From NCBI GenBank assembly GCA_051414805.1, contig CP166702.1, positions 3,472,001-3,536,000 of the forward strand: a DNA stretch of 64,000 nt, given 5' to 3'. The position numbers and the translations under genes were made by a program. Below are positions 9,451-19,022 of the stretch, piece by piece. Every line of letters starts with the position of its first letter. Positions within the stretch are counted from its first letter, which is position 1. The DNA comes from Xenophilus sp003671765 (GTDB lineage Bacteria > Pseudomonadota > Gammaproteobacteria > Burkholderiales > Burkholderiaceae_C). The notes under the pieces were generated by a model. It was given only the letters and a program-made list of their open reading frames with translations. It ran no database searches and was not told where the DNA came from.

Positions 9451-10353
9451 ATGAAGCTCAAGCACCTCGAGGTCTTCCACGCCATCATGCTCACCGGCAG
9501 CGTGAGCGCCGCGGCGCGCCTGCTGCACGTGACGCAGCCCGCCGCCACGCAGACGCTGCAGCACGCCGAGCTGCAGCTGGGCTACGCGCTCTTCACCCGC
9601 GAGCGCAACCGGCTCGTGCCGACGCACGAGGCGGTCGCGTTGTACGCCGAGGTGCAGCCGCTGATGAGTCAGCTGGAGCGGGTGCGGCGGCTGGCCGGCG
9701 CGCTGGGCCGCGACGAGGACCGGCCGCTGCGCATCCTCATCGTGCCCTCTCTGGCCGTGCGCGCGCTGCCCGACGCGCTGCGGCGCTTTCGCCTGAAGCA
9801 CCCCGACATGCCGGTCACGATCCGCACCCTGCATTCGCGCGAGATCGCGCAGGCCATGGCGCTGCAGGAAGGCGACATCGGCATCGTCTACGGCAGCACG
9901 CCGCACCCGGCGCTGCACGAGGAAGCCATCGCGCGCGGGCGCCTGGTGTGCGTGTCCCGCGTCGAGGCGCGCGGCGCCGACCGCCGCAGCACCGTGGCAC
10001 TGGACGAGCTGCTGCGCAGCCCCATCATCCGCATCGACGAGCACGACCCCATCGGCACCATGCTGGCCGAACAGTGGTCGCGCCTGGGCGTGGCGCCCAC
10101 CGGCGGCATCACGGTGCAGACGCACCACATCGCCCTGGTGCTGGCCGAGCAGGGCTTCGGCCCGGCGATCGTCGACTCGTTCACCGCGCAGGCGCGCCAC
10201 GACGCGGCGCTGCACGTGCGCACCCTGCTGCCCGAGATAGCCGTCGAGGTGCGCGCGCTGCTGCCGCAGGGCACGCGATCACCGCGGCCGGTGGCGGATT
10301 TCATCAGGGCGTTCAAGGCGGTGACGGCAGAGTCGGACGCCCAGCCGGGCTGA
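9451..10353 (+). CDS. LysR-family transcriptional regulator
   Basis: The 300-residue protein has the N-terminal winged HTH (residues about 1-62, including SVSAAARLLHVTQPAATQTL) and a periplasmic-binding-like effector domain from about residue 90. It sits 41 bases downstream of the Ugp-like operon on the same strand, so it may be cotranscribed and may regulate that operon or the facing SDR-like gene. The effector is unknown. The start is the ATG that begins the canonical MKLKHLEVF. Confidence 0.9.
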   Translation: MKLKHLEVFHAIMLTGSVSAAARLLHVTQPAATQTLQHAELQLGYALFTRERNRLVPTHEAVALYAEVQPLMSQLERVRRLAGALGRDEDRPLRILIVPSLAVRALPDALRRFRLKHPDMPVTIRTLHSREIAQAMALQEGDIGIVYGSTPHPALHEEAIARGRLVCVSRVEARGADRRSTVALDELLRSPIIRIDEHDPIGTMLAEQWSRLGVAPTGGITVQTHHIALVLAEQGFGPAIVDSFTAQARHDAALHVRTLLPEIAVEVRALLPQGTRSPRPVADFIRAFKAVTAESDAQPG

Positions 10354-10369
10354 CGGCGCCGCAGCGGGT

Positions 10370-11077
10370 TCAGTCGCCCGCGATCAGGCGCATCATGTCC
10401 GGATAGCTGTAGACCTGGCTTTGCACCGGGGGGCGCAGCGCCGCCGCCACCATCGCCTGCGCGATCTCGGTGGTGCGGATCGAACGGAAGCGCGCCGGCG
10501 TCAACGGCGTGAAAAGGGGCAGCAGGGCCGCGAGCAGCGCCGGCGTGTGGCGGGACCCGAGGATCATCGCGGGCCTGAAGATGCTCACGACGGGCGGCCC
10601 CTCGCGCAGCACCGCCGCCTCGGCCTCGCCCTTCACGCGCGCGTAGCGCGGCATGCCCGCAGCCCCCGAGCCGGTGGCGCGGGCCGTGGCGTCGGCGCCG
10701 ATGGCCGACATGAACGCCAGGTGGCCGACCCGGCCCGACGCGCGAAGGCCACGTGCGAAGGCGGCATTGAGTTCCACGTCGACGGCGCGGTGTTCGTCGA
10801 TGCTCATCCGCGCGGTGCCTGCGCCCACGCCCAGCACGCTGAAACCCGTGACCTCGCCTTGCCACGCCCGGGCGGCCTCTTCGACGGCCGGCGCCAGCAG
10901 TTCGGGACGCATGTCGGGCACCAGGCAGAGGATCACCGGCGGGCCCCAGGCCGGCTCCGGCGGACGGCGCACCACCACGACGATGCGCGCGAAAGCCCGG
11001 CTGCGGACGAGTTCGTCGACGAGTGCGTGCCCGACCGAGCCCGAAGCCCCGAGCACCAGCGCCATCCTGTCTTTCAT
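10370..11077 (-). CDS. NAD(P)-binding SDR-like protein (atypical short-chain dehydrogenase/epimerase)
   Basis: The 235-residue product begins with a Rossmann glycine motif (LVLGASGSVG) and continues as an NAD(P)H-binding-domain protein related to NmrA/YbjT-like oxidoreductases. The usual YxxxK pair appears as YARVKGEAE. I use the ATG at 11077, which has a strong AGGAGAT ribosome site; the frame stays open upstream to 11116. The substrate cannot be told. It converges with the LysR gene, 16 bases apart. Confidence 0.75.
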   Translation of the reverse strand: MKDRMALVLGASGSVGHALVDELVRSRAFARIVVVVRRPPEPAWGPPVILCLVPDMRPELLAPAVEEAARAWQGEVTGFSVLGVGAGTARMSIDEHRAVDVELNAAFARGLRASGRVGHLAFMSAIGADATARATGSGAAGMPRYARVKGEAEAAVLREGPPVVSIFRPAMILGSRHTPALLAALLPLFTPLTPARFRSIRTTEIAQAMVAAALRPPVQSQVYSYPDMMRLIAGD

Positions 11078-11162
11078 CGCCGATCTCCTGCGTGTTCCGC
11101 CGTGCCGCGCCGCCAAAGGCCGCGGGACTGCCGGTGGCGCATTGTCGACCGGCGCTCGCCGA

Positions 11163-11924
11163 TCAGCGCGCGCCCGCTGGCGATGAGGCGCGGGCTGCCG
11201 ACCAGGCGACGGTGAGCCGCGCTAGGGCCGCGGTGGCATCGATCACGGGGACCGGCACGGATGCAGCATCGAGCACCAGCGGGATCTCGGTGCAGCCCAG
11301 CACCAGCGCCCGGGCGCCCCGCTCCACGAGCGCGCACGCGGCGGCACTCAGACGGGCACGCCCGAGTGCCAGGTCACCGGCCTTGATGGCCGCAATGCCA
11401 GGCGTGATGCACATGCCGACCTCCGCCGCCGTGGGCAAGCGCCAGTCGATCTGCGGCGCGCGTTCGGTGTACAGGCCCGACGCCAGCGTCGCCTCGGTGG
11501 CCAGCAGGCCCAGCGGCGCAGCACCCACCACCTCGGCCGCCTCGGCCAGTGCGGCATCCACCAGGTGCAGCATTGGCACCCCCAGCGCGGCCTGCAGCGG
11601 CTCGAACCACAGGTGCGCGGTGTTGCACGGCATGACGACCAGCGCGGCGCCGCCATCGACCAGGCGCCGCCCGCTGGCGATCAGCGCCGGCAGTGGCGAG
11701 GCGCCCTCGCCCCGGTACGCGGCCGTGCGGTCGGGCACCTGCGGGATGGAGCTGACCAAAAGCGGCAGGTGGTCCTGGTCGCGGCGGGCCGGCGTGGCGG
11801 CCAGCAGCTTGTGCATGAAGTCGACCGTGGCCAGCGGCCCCATGCCGCCCAGCACGCCGACGGGTGCGTGCGCGTCGCCGAGGTCCGAGGGCAGAAGATC
11901 GAAGGCGCAAGCGCTGGAGGGCAT
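11163..11924 (-). CDS. Aspartate/glutamate racemase family protein
   Basis: The 253-residue protein has both catalytic cysteine motifs of the Asp/Glu/hydantoin racemase family, PCNTAH and GCTEIP, and an N-terminal GVLGGMGPLAT typical of aspartate racemases (YgeA type). It probably interconverts an amino acid between L and D forms by the two-cysteine mechanism without a cofactor. It lies divergent to the nucleoside deoxyribosyltransferase gene. Confidence 0.88.
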   Translation of the reverse strand: MPSSACAFDLLPSDLGDAHAPVGVLGGMGPLATVDFMHKLLAATPARRDQDHLPLLVSSIPQVPDRTAAYRGEGASPLPALIASGRRLVDGGAALVVMPCNTAHLWFEPLQAALGVPMLHLVDAALAEAAEVVGAAPLGLLATEATLASGLYTERAPQIDWRLPTAAEVGMCITPGIAAIKAGDLALGRARLSAAACALVERGARALVLGCTEIPLVLDAASVPVPVIDATAALARLTVAWSAARASSPAGAR

Positions 11925-12036
11925 GCGCCCATGCTAGGCCGGCTGCGAAGCGGCGGGCATCGAAGCTCCCGCAATGACCATCACGATCGCTTATGGCCGG
12001 TCGGCGACGGCCGAACCCTGGCCGACAATGGCGGCG

Positions 12037-12594
12037 ATGAATGCGAACCCTGCACGTCCCCGCGTCTACCTGGCCGGGCCGGACGTGTTCCTTGCCGACA
12101 GCCGCGACGTCTTCGAGCGCCTGCGCGCCGCGTGTGCGCGCCTGGGCCTCGAGGGGGTCGAACCCTCCGACGGCGGGCTGGCCGAATCCGGCCCGCAGGG
12201 CGCCGCCGACGACGAACTGGCGCAGCGCATCTACGAGGGCAACGTGCGCCTCATCCACGCCTGCGACGGCGTCATTGCCAACCTGTGCGCCTTCCGCGGG
12301 CTGGAGCCGGATTCGGGCACGGTGTTCGAGGTCGGCTATGCGGTGGCGCTGGGCAAACCGGTGGTGGGCTACGGCGTGGCGCCGGGCAGCTATGCGGATC
12401 GTGTGAGTGCCGCCCTGCCCTGCGCCCGGTCCGCCGACGGCCACCTGCGCGAAGCGGGCAGCGGCGCGATGGTCGAAGGCTTGGGCCAGCGGCTGAACCT
12501 GATGCTCACGCGGTCCACGCCGCTCGCGGACTCGGCCGAGGCGGCGCTGCAGCGGCTGGCGCAGCAATTGCAGTCGCGCACTCCAGGGCGCTGA
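12037..12594 (+). CDS. Nucleoside 2-deoxyribosyltransferase
   Basis: The product of about 185 residues starts with the family signature RPRVYLAGPDVF and carries a conserved Asp/Glu region (DDELAQRIYEGNV) and FRGLEPDSGTVFEVGYA, whose Glu and Ser/Thr match the active-site area. It transfers deoxyribose between bases, or hydrolyses deoxynucleosides, in purine/pyrimidine salvage. Start choice is uncertain: ATGs at 11974, 12028 and 12037 are in frame, and none has a clear ribosome site. I took the one closest to the conserved domain. Confidence 0.85.
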   Translation: MNANPARPRVYLAGPDVFLADSRDVFERLRAACARLGLEGVEPSDGGLAESGPQGAADDELAQRIYEGNVRLIHACDGVIANLCAFRGLEPDSGTVFEVGYAVALGKPVVGYGVAPGSYADRVSAALPCARSADGHLREAGSGAMVEGLGQRLNLMLTRSTPLADSAEAALQRLAQQLQSRTPGR

Positions 12595-12603
12595 GCACAC
12601 GCA

Positions 12604-13329
12604 TCACCGAGCCCGCTGCAGCCATGCGTCGAACTCCGAGATCGAACACTCGGCGGTGAGCGGCTGCAGAGGAAAGATGCGCCATGGCGCGTCCACCTCC
12701 ATCGTGGGCAGGCGTGACAGCACGGCTTCACGCACGGCCGGCTTGACCCGCTGGCGCCAGTCGAGGACCTGACCCCAGACCGAACTGCCCGTGAGGTGCG
12801 GCGCGACGGCCGGCACGCGGACCGAGCGCCGGTAGGCCGGCGGAAACAGCCGGAGGTACGCCGGCAGGTGATAGAGCCAGGAGTACCCGCGCACCGAGGC
12901 CGCGTCGCGGTGGCGCCGGCGCACCGCTTCGAACAGTGTGCGCAACTCGTCGAGGCGGTCATCGATGCCCGCGCTCGCCAGCGGCGACGCAGCAGGTGGC
13001 TCCTGGGACATGAAGTGCAGGCGCAGGGCGCCATCCGGGCCCGGCGGGTCGAAGGAGAAAGGGCCGAAGCCGGTCGACCGGGGCTTCGCATGGCCCGCCT
13101 CGAAGCGGCGCATGCACAGGAGCAACAGCTCCTGCTCGCTGCCCCGCGACGCCCGCACCTCGGCAAGGAACGCGGCCCAGTGCGACGCATCGTCTGGCTC
13201 GGCCAGCCTGAAGCGGCGCCGCAGGTTCGTGCAGCGCGCGATCGCCACGTCCATCGGCACCCTGGCGATCCGCGCGTAGTGCGCGGCAACCGTCAGCTGC
13301 AATGCAAAGTAGTCCTGCATCGTTCCCAT
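12604..13329 (-). CDS. Conserved hypothetical protein
   Basis: The 241-residue protein has no motif I recognise. It is soluble, rich in Arg and aromatic residues, with no signal peptide or membrane segment. The coding pattern (third-position G/C) supports a real gene. Its ATG lies immediately after the T-run of the phaA terminator, leaving almost no 5' leader. Either it depends on read-through or a nested promoter, or the true start is one of the internal ATGs. Confidence 0.65.
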   Translation of the reverse strand: MGTMQDYFALQLTVAAHYARIARVPMDVAIARCTNLRRRFRLAEPDDASHWAAFLAEVRASRGSEQELLLLCMRRFEAGHAKPRSTGFGPFSFDPPGPDGALRLHFMSQEPPAASPLASAGIDDRLDELRTLFEAVRRRHRDAASVRGYSWLYHLPAYLRLFPPAYRRSVRVPAVAPHLTGSSVWGQVLDWRQRVKPAVREAVLSRLPTMEVDAPWRIFPLQPLTAECSISEFDAWLQRAR

Positions 13330-13330
13330 G

Positions 13331-13354
13331 AAAAAGGCCGCGCGTCGCGCGGCC
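13331..13354 (-). terminator. Intrinsic terminator of the phaC-phaA operon
   Basis: The minus strand shows a GC-only stem GGCCGCGCG/CGCGCGGCC followed at once by TTTTT. It lies about 40 bases past the phaA stop codon, and its T-run touches the start codon of the next gene. Confidence 0.8.
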
Positions 13355-13395
13355 TGCTGGTGAAGAAACCCGGCGCCGGGGCCAGGCCGCTATGG

Positions 13396-14574
<1,179 letters not shown>

Positions 14575-14635
14575 GATGGTCCTCTCCGGATGAATGCGAA
14601 CGTGGATGCGGGGGTGGGTGGGATGGGCGACGCGC

Positions 14636-16363
14636 TCAGGCCTTGGCCTTGACGTAGCGCCCGGGCGCGGGTTCGATGGCCTTGTAGGCCATGCCCTTGC
14701 CGAAGGCCTTGGGGGCCGGGATCTGTTTGCCGCCGTGGGGCTTGAGCCAGGCGTCCCAGTCGGTCCACCAGCTGCCGGGATGCTCGGTCGCGCCTTCGAG
14801 CCACTGGGCGTGGGTCGCAGGCAGCTTGCCGTCTTCGCGGGTCCAGAAGCTGCGCTTCTTCTTGGCGGGCGGGTTGATGACGCCGGCGATGTGGCCCGAG
14901 GCGCCCATGACGAAGCGCTTCTTGCCCGTGAGTATCTGGGTCGACGCGTAGGCACCGCCGATGGGCACGATGTGGTCCTCGCGCGAGCCGTAGATGTAGA
15001 CGGGTGCCTGGATCGCGCGCAGGTCGATCTTCTCGCCGCAGACGGTGACGGCGTCCGGGTCGGCCAGCTTGTCCTCGAGGTAGGTGTTGCGCAGGTACCA
15101 GCAGTACATCGGCCCTGGCAGGTTGGTCGCGTCGCTGTTCCAGTAGAGCAGGTCGAAGGGCGGCGGCGTCTCGCCCTTGAGGTAGTTCCCGACGACGTAG
15201 TTCCATACCAGGTCGTTGGGCCGCAGGAAGCTGAAGGTCGATGCGAGGTCGCCGCCGGGCAGCAGGCCGCCCTTGCCCATCTGCATCTCGCGAAAGCGCA
15301 CGAAGTTCTCGTCGATGAAGATGTCCAGGATGCCCGTGTCCTGGAAGCGCAGCAGCGTGGTCAGGAAGGTGACCGAGGCGGCGGGGTGCTCGCCGCGCGC
15401 GGCCAGCACGGCCAGCGCGGTGCCGAGGATGGTGCCGCCCACGCAGAAGCCCAGCGTGTTGATCTGGCCGCCCTTCCTGTCCTGCCCGGTGATCTCGCGC
15501 ACCGCCTGGATGGCCTGGATCGCGCCCTTCTCGATGTAGTCGTCCCAGGTGACCTGGTCCATCGACTCGTCGGGATTGCGCCAGCTGACCACGAAGGTGC
15601 GGTGTCCCTGGGCGACGGCGTGGCGGATCAGCGAGTTCTCGGGCTGCAGGTCGAGGATGTAGAACTTGTTGATGCACGGCGGCACCAGCAGCAGCGGGCG
15701 CTCGTGCACCTTGGGCGTGAGCGGCCTGTACTCGAGCAGCTGGAAGAGCTCGTTCTCGTACACCACCGCGCCCTCGGTGGTCGCCACGTTGCGGCCGACC
15801 TCGAAGGCGCTCTCGTCGGTCATGCTGACGTGGCCCTGCTGGATGTCGTGCACCAGGTTGCGGATGCCCTTGGCGATGCTCTCGCCCTGCGTCTTCAGTG
15901 CCTGCTGCTGCGCCTCGGCGTTGAAGGCCATGTAGTTGCTGGGCGCCGAAGCCGCCATCCACTGCTCGACCGCGAAGCGCAGGCGGGCCTTGGTCTTCGC
16001 GTCGGCCTCGACCGCCTCGGCCATCGACATCAGGGTGCGCGCATTGAGCAGGTAGACCGCCGCCGAGAACGCGGCCATGGGGTTCTGGTGCCAGGGCTCG
16101 GCCGCGAAGCGCTTGTCGCCCTCGGGCTGCGCCATGAGGCCCTGGCGCCACAGGGCGCTGGCTTCCTCGACGTATTCGCGCTGGATGCTCACCAGCTTGT
16201 CGGGCGCGAACTGGAAGCTCGGCAGGTTCCACTGCGGGCCGCCGCCGAAGGCACCGCCCTGGCCGAGTTCACCGAAGGACGAGAGCGCCTTCTGCCAGCC
16301 CTCGCTCAGCGCCTTCTGGAACGAGCCCATCATCTCGCTCGCCATGGCCTGGTCCTGTGTCAT
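14636..16363 (-). CDS. phaC: Class I poly(3-hydroxyalkanoate) polymerase PhaC
   Basis: The 575-residue enzyme polymerises (R)-3-hydroxyacyl-CoA into granule polyester. The lipase-like box GFCVGG holds the catalytic Cys307; the Asp in SREDHIVP and the His in GASGHIAGVINPP complete the triad. Length and the N-terminal PhaC_N region fit class I enzymes that work without PhaE or PhaR. The ATG at 16363 has an AGGAGA ribosome site. It heads the phaC-phaA operon, while phaB is at 3354-4091. Confidence 0.96.
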   Translation of the reverse strand: MTQDQAMASEMMGSFQKALSEGWQKALSSFGELGQGGAFGGGPQWNLPSFQFAPDKLVSIQREYVEEASALWRQGLMAQPEGDKRFAAEPWHQNPMAAFSAAVYLLNARTLMSMAEAVEADAKTKARLRFAVEQWMAASAPSNYMAFNAEAQQQALKTQGESIAKGIRNLVHDIQQGHVSMTDESAFEVGRNVATTEGAVVYENELFQLLEYRPLTPKVHERPLLLVPPCINKFYILDLQPENSLIRHAVAQGHRTFVVSWRNPDESMDQVTWDDYIEKGAIQAIQAVREITGQDRKGGQINTLGFCVGGTILGTALAVLAARGEHPAASVTFLTTLLRFQDTGILDIFIDENFVRFREMQMGKGGLLPGGDLASTFSFLRPNDLVWNYVVGNYLKGETPPPFDLLYWNSDATNLPGPMYCWYLRNTYLEDKLADPDAVTVCGEKIDLRAIQAPVYIYGSREDHIVPIGGAYASTQILTGKKRFVMGASGHIAGVINPPAKKKRSFWTREDGKLPATHAQWLEGATEHPGSWWTDWDAWLKPHGGKQIPAPKAFGKGMAYKAIEPAPGRYVKAKA

Positions 16364-16493
16364 GGGGTCTCCTGTGTTCCTCGCCTGGGGTCGCGACCAC
16401 TGCGGAACGTGGCGCGTGGATTGAGTATCCTGCATTTCCAAGGCACTTTTTGGCATGCCCCACAGCGGCGGTGCGCCACCCCGAGCTGAAACC

Positions 16494-16802
16494 GTGTTCA
16501 TCCATCTCGTCGTGATCGCATGGCTGTACGTGGCCGTGATGATGGCCGTCGCCGAAGCCACCGCCACCAACGGCACCGTGCTGGGCGCCGTCTTCACCTT
16601 CCTGCTGTACGGGCTGCTGCCCGTGGCGCTGGTGGTGTACCTGCTGGCGACGCCCGCGCGCCGGCGCGCCGCGAAGGAACGCGAGGCGCAGGCCCAGGCC
16701 GCGGCGCGCGCCGCGGCCAACGCCGCCGCTTCAGACGCGCCAGACCAGGGCGGCGAAGCGCCCGCTGCCAGCCCCGTCGCGCCGGTGCGAAAAGAACCTT
16801 GA
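16494..16802 (+). CDS. Small membrane protein with Ala-rich cytosolic tail
   Basis: About 102 residues long, with two hydrophobic segments (FIHLVVIAWLYVAVMMAVAEA and a second near VFTFLLYGLLPVALVVYLL), then a basic, Ala-rich tail. I start it at the GTG at 16494 because the homologous-looking part begins MFIHLVV; an ATG at 16455 would add 13 residues. Its function is unknown. It is divergent from phaC. Its last 72 bases overlap the 3' end of pgeF on the other strand. Confidence 0.65.
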   Translation: MFIHLVVIAWLYVAVMMAVAEATATNGTVLGAVFTFLLYGLLPVALVVYLLATPARRRAAKEREAQAQAAARAAANAAASDAPDQGGEAPAASPVAPVRKEP

Positions 16803-17525
16803 GGGGTTGCCCACGGTGCACCACGGCGCGCTGCCGTCGTTGCCGTGCACCGCGCCGACGCCCAGCGCCTGCAGGCGCTGGCGCGCGAGCGCCGGCAGGT
16901 CGGCCAGCCACTTGCCCGGCCGCGGGCCGGGACGAAAACAATCGGCGGCCTCGGCCGCATGGGCCACGAAGGCCGCCCGGACCTCGTCGCCGACCTCGAA
17001 CGCCTCCGGGCCGATGCAGGGACCCAGCCACGCTATGATTTTCGTAGCACCCTGCGCAGCATCCGCGGGCGCTGGCGGCCGAAACGATGCGTAGGCCCGC
17101 TCCAGCACCCCGGCGGCCAGGCCACGCCAGCCGCAATGGGCCGCGGCCACGCGACGGCCGTCCTCGCTGCACAGCAGGACGGGCAGGCAGTCCGCCACCA
17201 TCACCGTCGCAGCGACGCCGACGGCATCGGCCAGCGCCGCGTCCGCGGTCGGCGCGCCCGGGCCGGGCGTGGCCAGCGCGGCGCAGTCGGTGCCATGCAC
17301 CTGGCGCAGGAAGACGGGCTCGGCGCCGATGGCTTCGCGCAGGCGGCGCCGGTTCTCGGCGACGTGCTCGGGCCGGTCGCCCACGTGGTCGCCCAGGTTG
17401 AGGCTCGCGTAGCCGCCCTGGGAAACGCCGCCGGCGCGCGTGGTGCACAGCGCGCGCACGCCGGGCGGCGCCGGCCAGTCGGGCACAATCCAGTCGGGCA
17501 CAATCCAGTCGGCCGGCCAGGCCAT
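16731..17525 (-). CDS. pgeF: Peptidoglycan editing factor PgeF (multicopper polyphenol oxidoreductase/YfiH family)
   Basis: The ~264-residue protein of the laccase-domain family has the Zn-binding set in HGTDC, VADCLPVLLC and AAHCGWRGL and ends in the typical RFAALVW. Family members edit peptidoglycan precursors or cleave purine nucleosides. The start is uncertain (ATG at 17525, or 17546 overlapping maiA). Two oddities: a five-residue unit DWIVP is tandemly duplicated at the N-terminus, and residues about 146-165, between the zinc-binding helix and AWLGPCIG, are encoded by a copy of the dispersed repeat. It probably forms an operon with maiA. Confidence 0.88.
   Translation of the reverse strand: MAWPADWIVPDWIVPDWPAPPGVRALCTTRAGGVSQGGYASLNLGDHVGDRPEHVAENRRRLREAIGAEPVFLRQVHGTDCAALATPGPGAPTADAALADAVGVAATVMVADCLPVLLCSEDGRRVAAAHCGWRGLAAGVLERAYASFRPPAPADAAQGATKIIAWLGPCIGPEAFEVGDEVRAAFVAHAAEAADCFRPGPRPGKWLADLPALARQRLQALGVGAVHGNDGSAPWCTVGNPSRFFSHRRDGAGSGRFAALVWRV
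17031..17090 (+). repeat. Dispersed ~60-bp repeat, copy C, within pgeF
   Basis: The segment starts GCTATGATTTTCGTAGC and continues through GCGGGCGCTGGCGGCC, matching the middle of the minus-strand copy at 9134-9193. Its A/T-rich 3' tail has diverged. It is read in the opposite orientation as part of pgeF and stays open. Confidence 0.65.
17476..17512 (+). repeat. 15-bp tandem duplication in pgeF
   Basis: The unit GGGCACAATCCAGTC occurs twice in a row and a third partial unit follows. In pgeF (minus strand) it encodes two copies of DWIVP. The units are identical, which indicates recent slippage. Confidence 0.7.
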
Positions 17526-17532
17526 GGCGGCG

Positions 17533-18174
17533 TCAGGCTTCGGCATCGGGGCACTGCGAGGGCTGGGCGCGCTGGAAGGCATCCAGGCGCTGGCAGGCCT
17601 CGTAGGCGGCGATCGTGCGCGGCAGGCCGCTCAGGTCGCAGTCGAAGCGCTGGGCGTTGAAGATCTGCGGCACCAGGCAGCAGTCGGCCAGCGTCGGCGT
17701 GTTGCCCCAGCAATAGATGCCCGCCGGGTGCTGGGCGAGCTGCCGTTCGAAGGCCAGCAGGCCCTCGCGCACCCAGTGGCGGTACCAAGCGTTCTTGGCC
17801 GCCTCGTCGAGCTTCAGCTCGCTCACCAGGTACTTGAGCACGCGCAGGTTGTTGATGGGGTGGATCTCGCACGCGATCGACTGCGCCAGCGCACGCACGT
17901 GGGCGCGGCCCACCGGGTCGGCCGGCAGCAGCGGCGGCTCGGGCTGGATCTCGTCGAGGTACTCGATGATCGCCATCGACTGCGAAAAGCGCTCGCCCTC
18001 GTCCTCGAGCAGGGGCACCAGGCGGTCGGCCGACAGGCTGGCGAAGGGACCGGTCTTGTGCTCGCCGCGCGCGATGTGCACCGGGACGTAGTCGTAGGCC
18101 ATGCCCTTGAGGTTCAGGGCGATGCGCACGCGGTACGAGGCCGAGGAGCGGAAGTAGTTGTGCAGCTTCATCAT
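17533..18174 (-). CDS. maiA: Maleylacetoacetate/maleylpyruvate isomerase (zeta-class GST)
   Basis: The 213-residue protein has the zeta-class active-site signature SSASYRVR at residues 10-17 and the GST fold with QSMAIIEYLDE. It carries out glutathione-dependent cis-trans isomerisation of maleylacetoacetate or maleylpyruvate. Divergent from it lies a fumarylacetoacetase-family gene, which would act on the product, so the two form a pathway pair of homogentisate or gentisate breakdown. Which substrate applies cannot be decided here. The ATG at 18174 or the next codon may be the start. Confidence 0.9.
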   Translation of the reverse strand: MMKLHNYFRSSASYRVRIALNLKGMAYDYVPVHIARGEHKTGPFASLSADRLVPLLEDEGERFSQSMAIIEYLDEIQPEPPLLPADPVGRAHVRALAQSIACEIHPINNLRVLKYLVSELKLDEAAKNAWYRHWVREGLLAFERQLAQHPAGIYCWGNTPTLADCCLVPQIFNAQRFDCDLSGLPRTIAAYEACQRLDAFQRAQPSQCPDAEA

Positions 18175-18287
18175 GCGCCCGAGGATACGCCCGCACCGCC
18201 CACCGCCGCCGCGCGCCAGCCGATGCGCGCCGGCTCTGGCACACTGGCCGCCTCGCGCCTTTTCCCCTTCCCAGAAAGAGCATTCCG

Positions 18288-18989
18288 ATGGCCACCGACT
18301 ATGTCTTCAGCCCGGCACCCGTGGTGTCGGTTCCCGTGGCGGGCAGCAGCGCCCGGTTTCCCGTCCACCGCATCTACTGCGTGGGCCGCAACTACGAGGA
18401 GCATGCCAAGGAGATGGGCTTCACCGGCCGCGAGCCGCCCTTCTTCTTCATGAAGCCGGCCGACGCGCTGGTGGTGGTCGATGCCGGCAGCACCGGCACC
18501 ATGGCCTACCCGTCCCTCACCAAGAACCTGCACCACGAGATCGAGCTCGTGGTCGCCATCGGCACCGGCGGCAGGAACATCGCTGCCGCCGATGCACACA
18601 AGCACATCTTCGGCTGGGCCGTGGGCCTGGACATGACGCGCCGCGACCTGCAGAACGACATGAAGAAGCAGGGCCGTCCCTGGGACATCGGCAAGGGCTT
18701 CGAGCAGAGCGCGCCCATCGGCCCGATCGTGCCCAAGGCCGAGGCCGGCGACGTCGAGAACGCCGAGATCTCGCTGCAGGTCAACGGCACCGACCGCCAG
18801 CGCAGCAACGTCGCCAAGCTGATCTGGAACGTGGCCGAGACCATCGAGCACCTGTCGGCCGCCTGGGAGCTGCAGCCCGGCGACCTGATCTACTCCGGCA
18901 CGCCCGAAGGCGTGGCGGCTGTGGTGTCGGGCGACACGATGGTCGGCCAGGTGGCCGGCCTGCCGACGCTGACGGTGAAAGTCGCCTGA
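18288..18989 (+). CDS. Fumarylacetoacetate hydrolase family protein (fumarylpyruvate hydrolase-like)
   Basis: The 233-residue protein has the FAH fold with the metal ligands in HHEIELVVAIG and GLDMTRRD, and ends with SGTPEGVAAVVSGD. At this size it resembles NagK/FAHD1-type hydrolases more than full-length fumarylacetoacetase. It is divergent from the maiA gene; together they would isomerise and hydrolyse a ring-cleavage product. An AAAGAG purine run precedes the ATG. Confidence 0.88.
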   Translation: MATDYVFSPAPVVSVPVAGSSARFPVHRIYCVGRNYEEHAKEMGFTGREPPFFFMKPADALVVVDAGSTGTMAYPSLTKNLHHEIELVVAIGTGGRNIAAADAHKHIFGWAVGLDMTRRDLQNDMKKQGRPWDIGKGFEQSAPIGPIVPKAEAGDVENAEISLQVNGTDRQRSNVAKLIWNVAETIEHLSAAWELQPGDLIYSGTPEGVAAVVSGDTMVGQVAGLPTLTVKVA

Positions 18990-19022
18990 GCGCGCCCTGA
19001 GCAACAGGCCCGCCCGAGCGCG

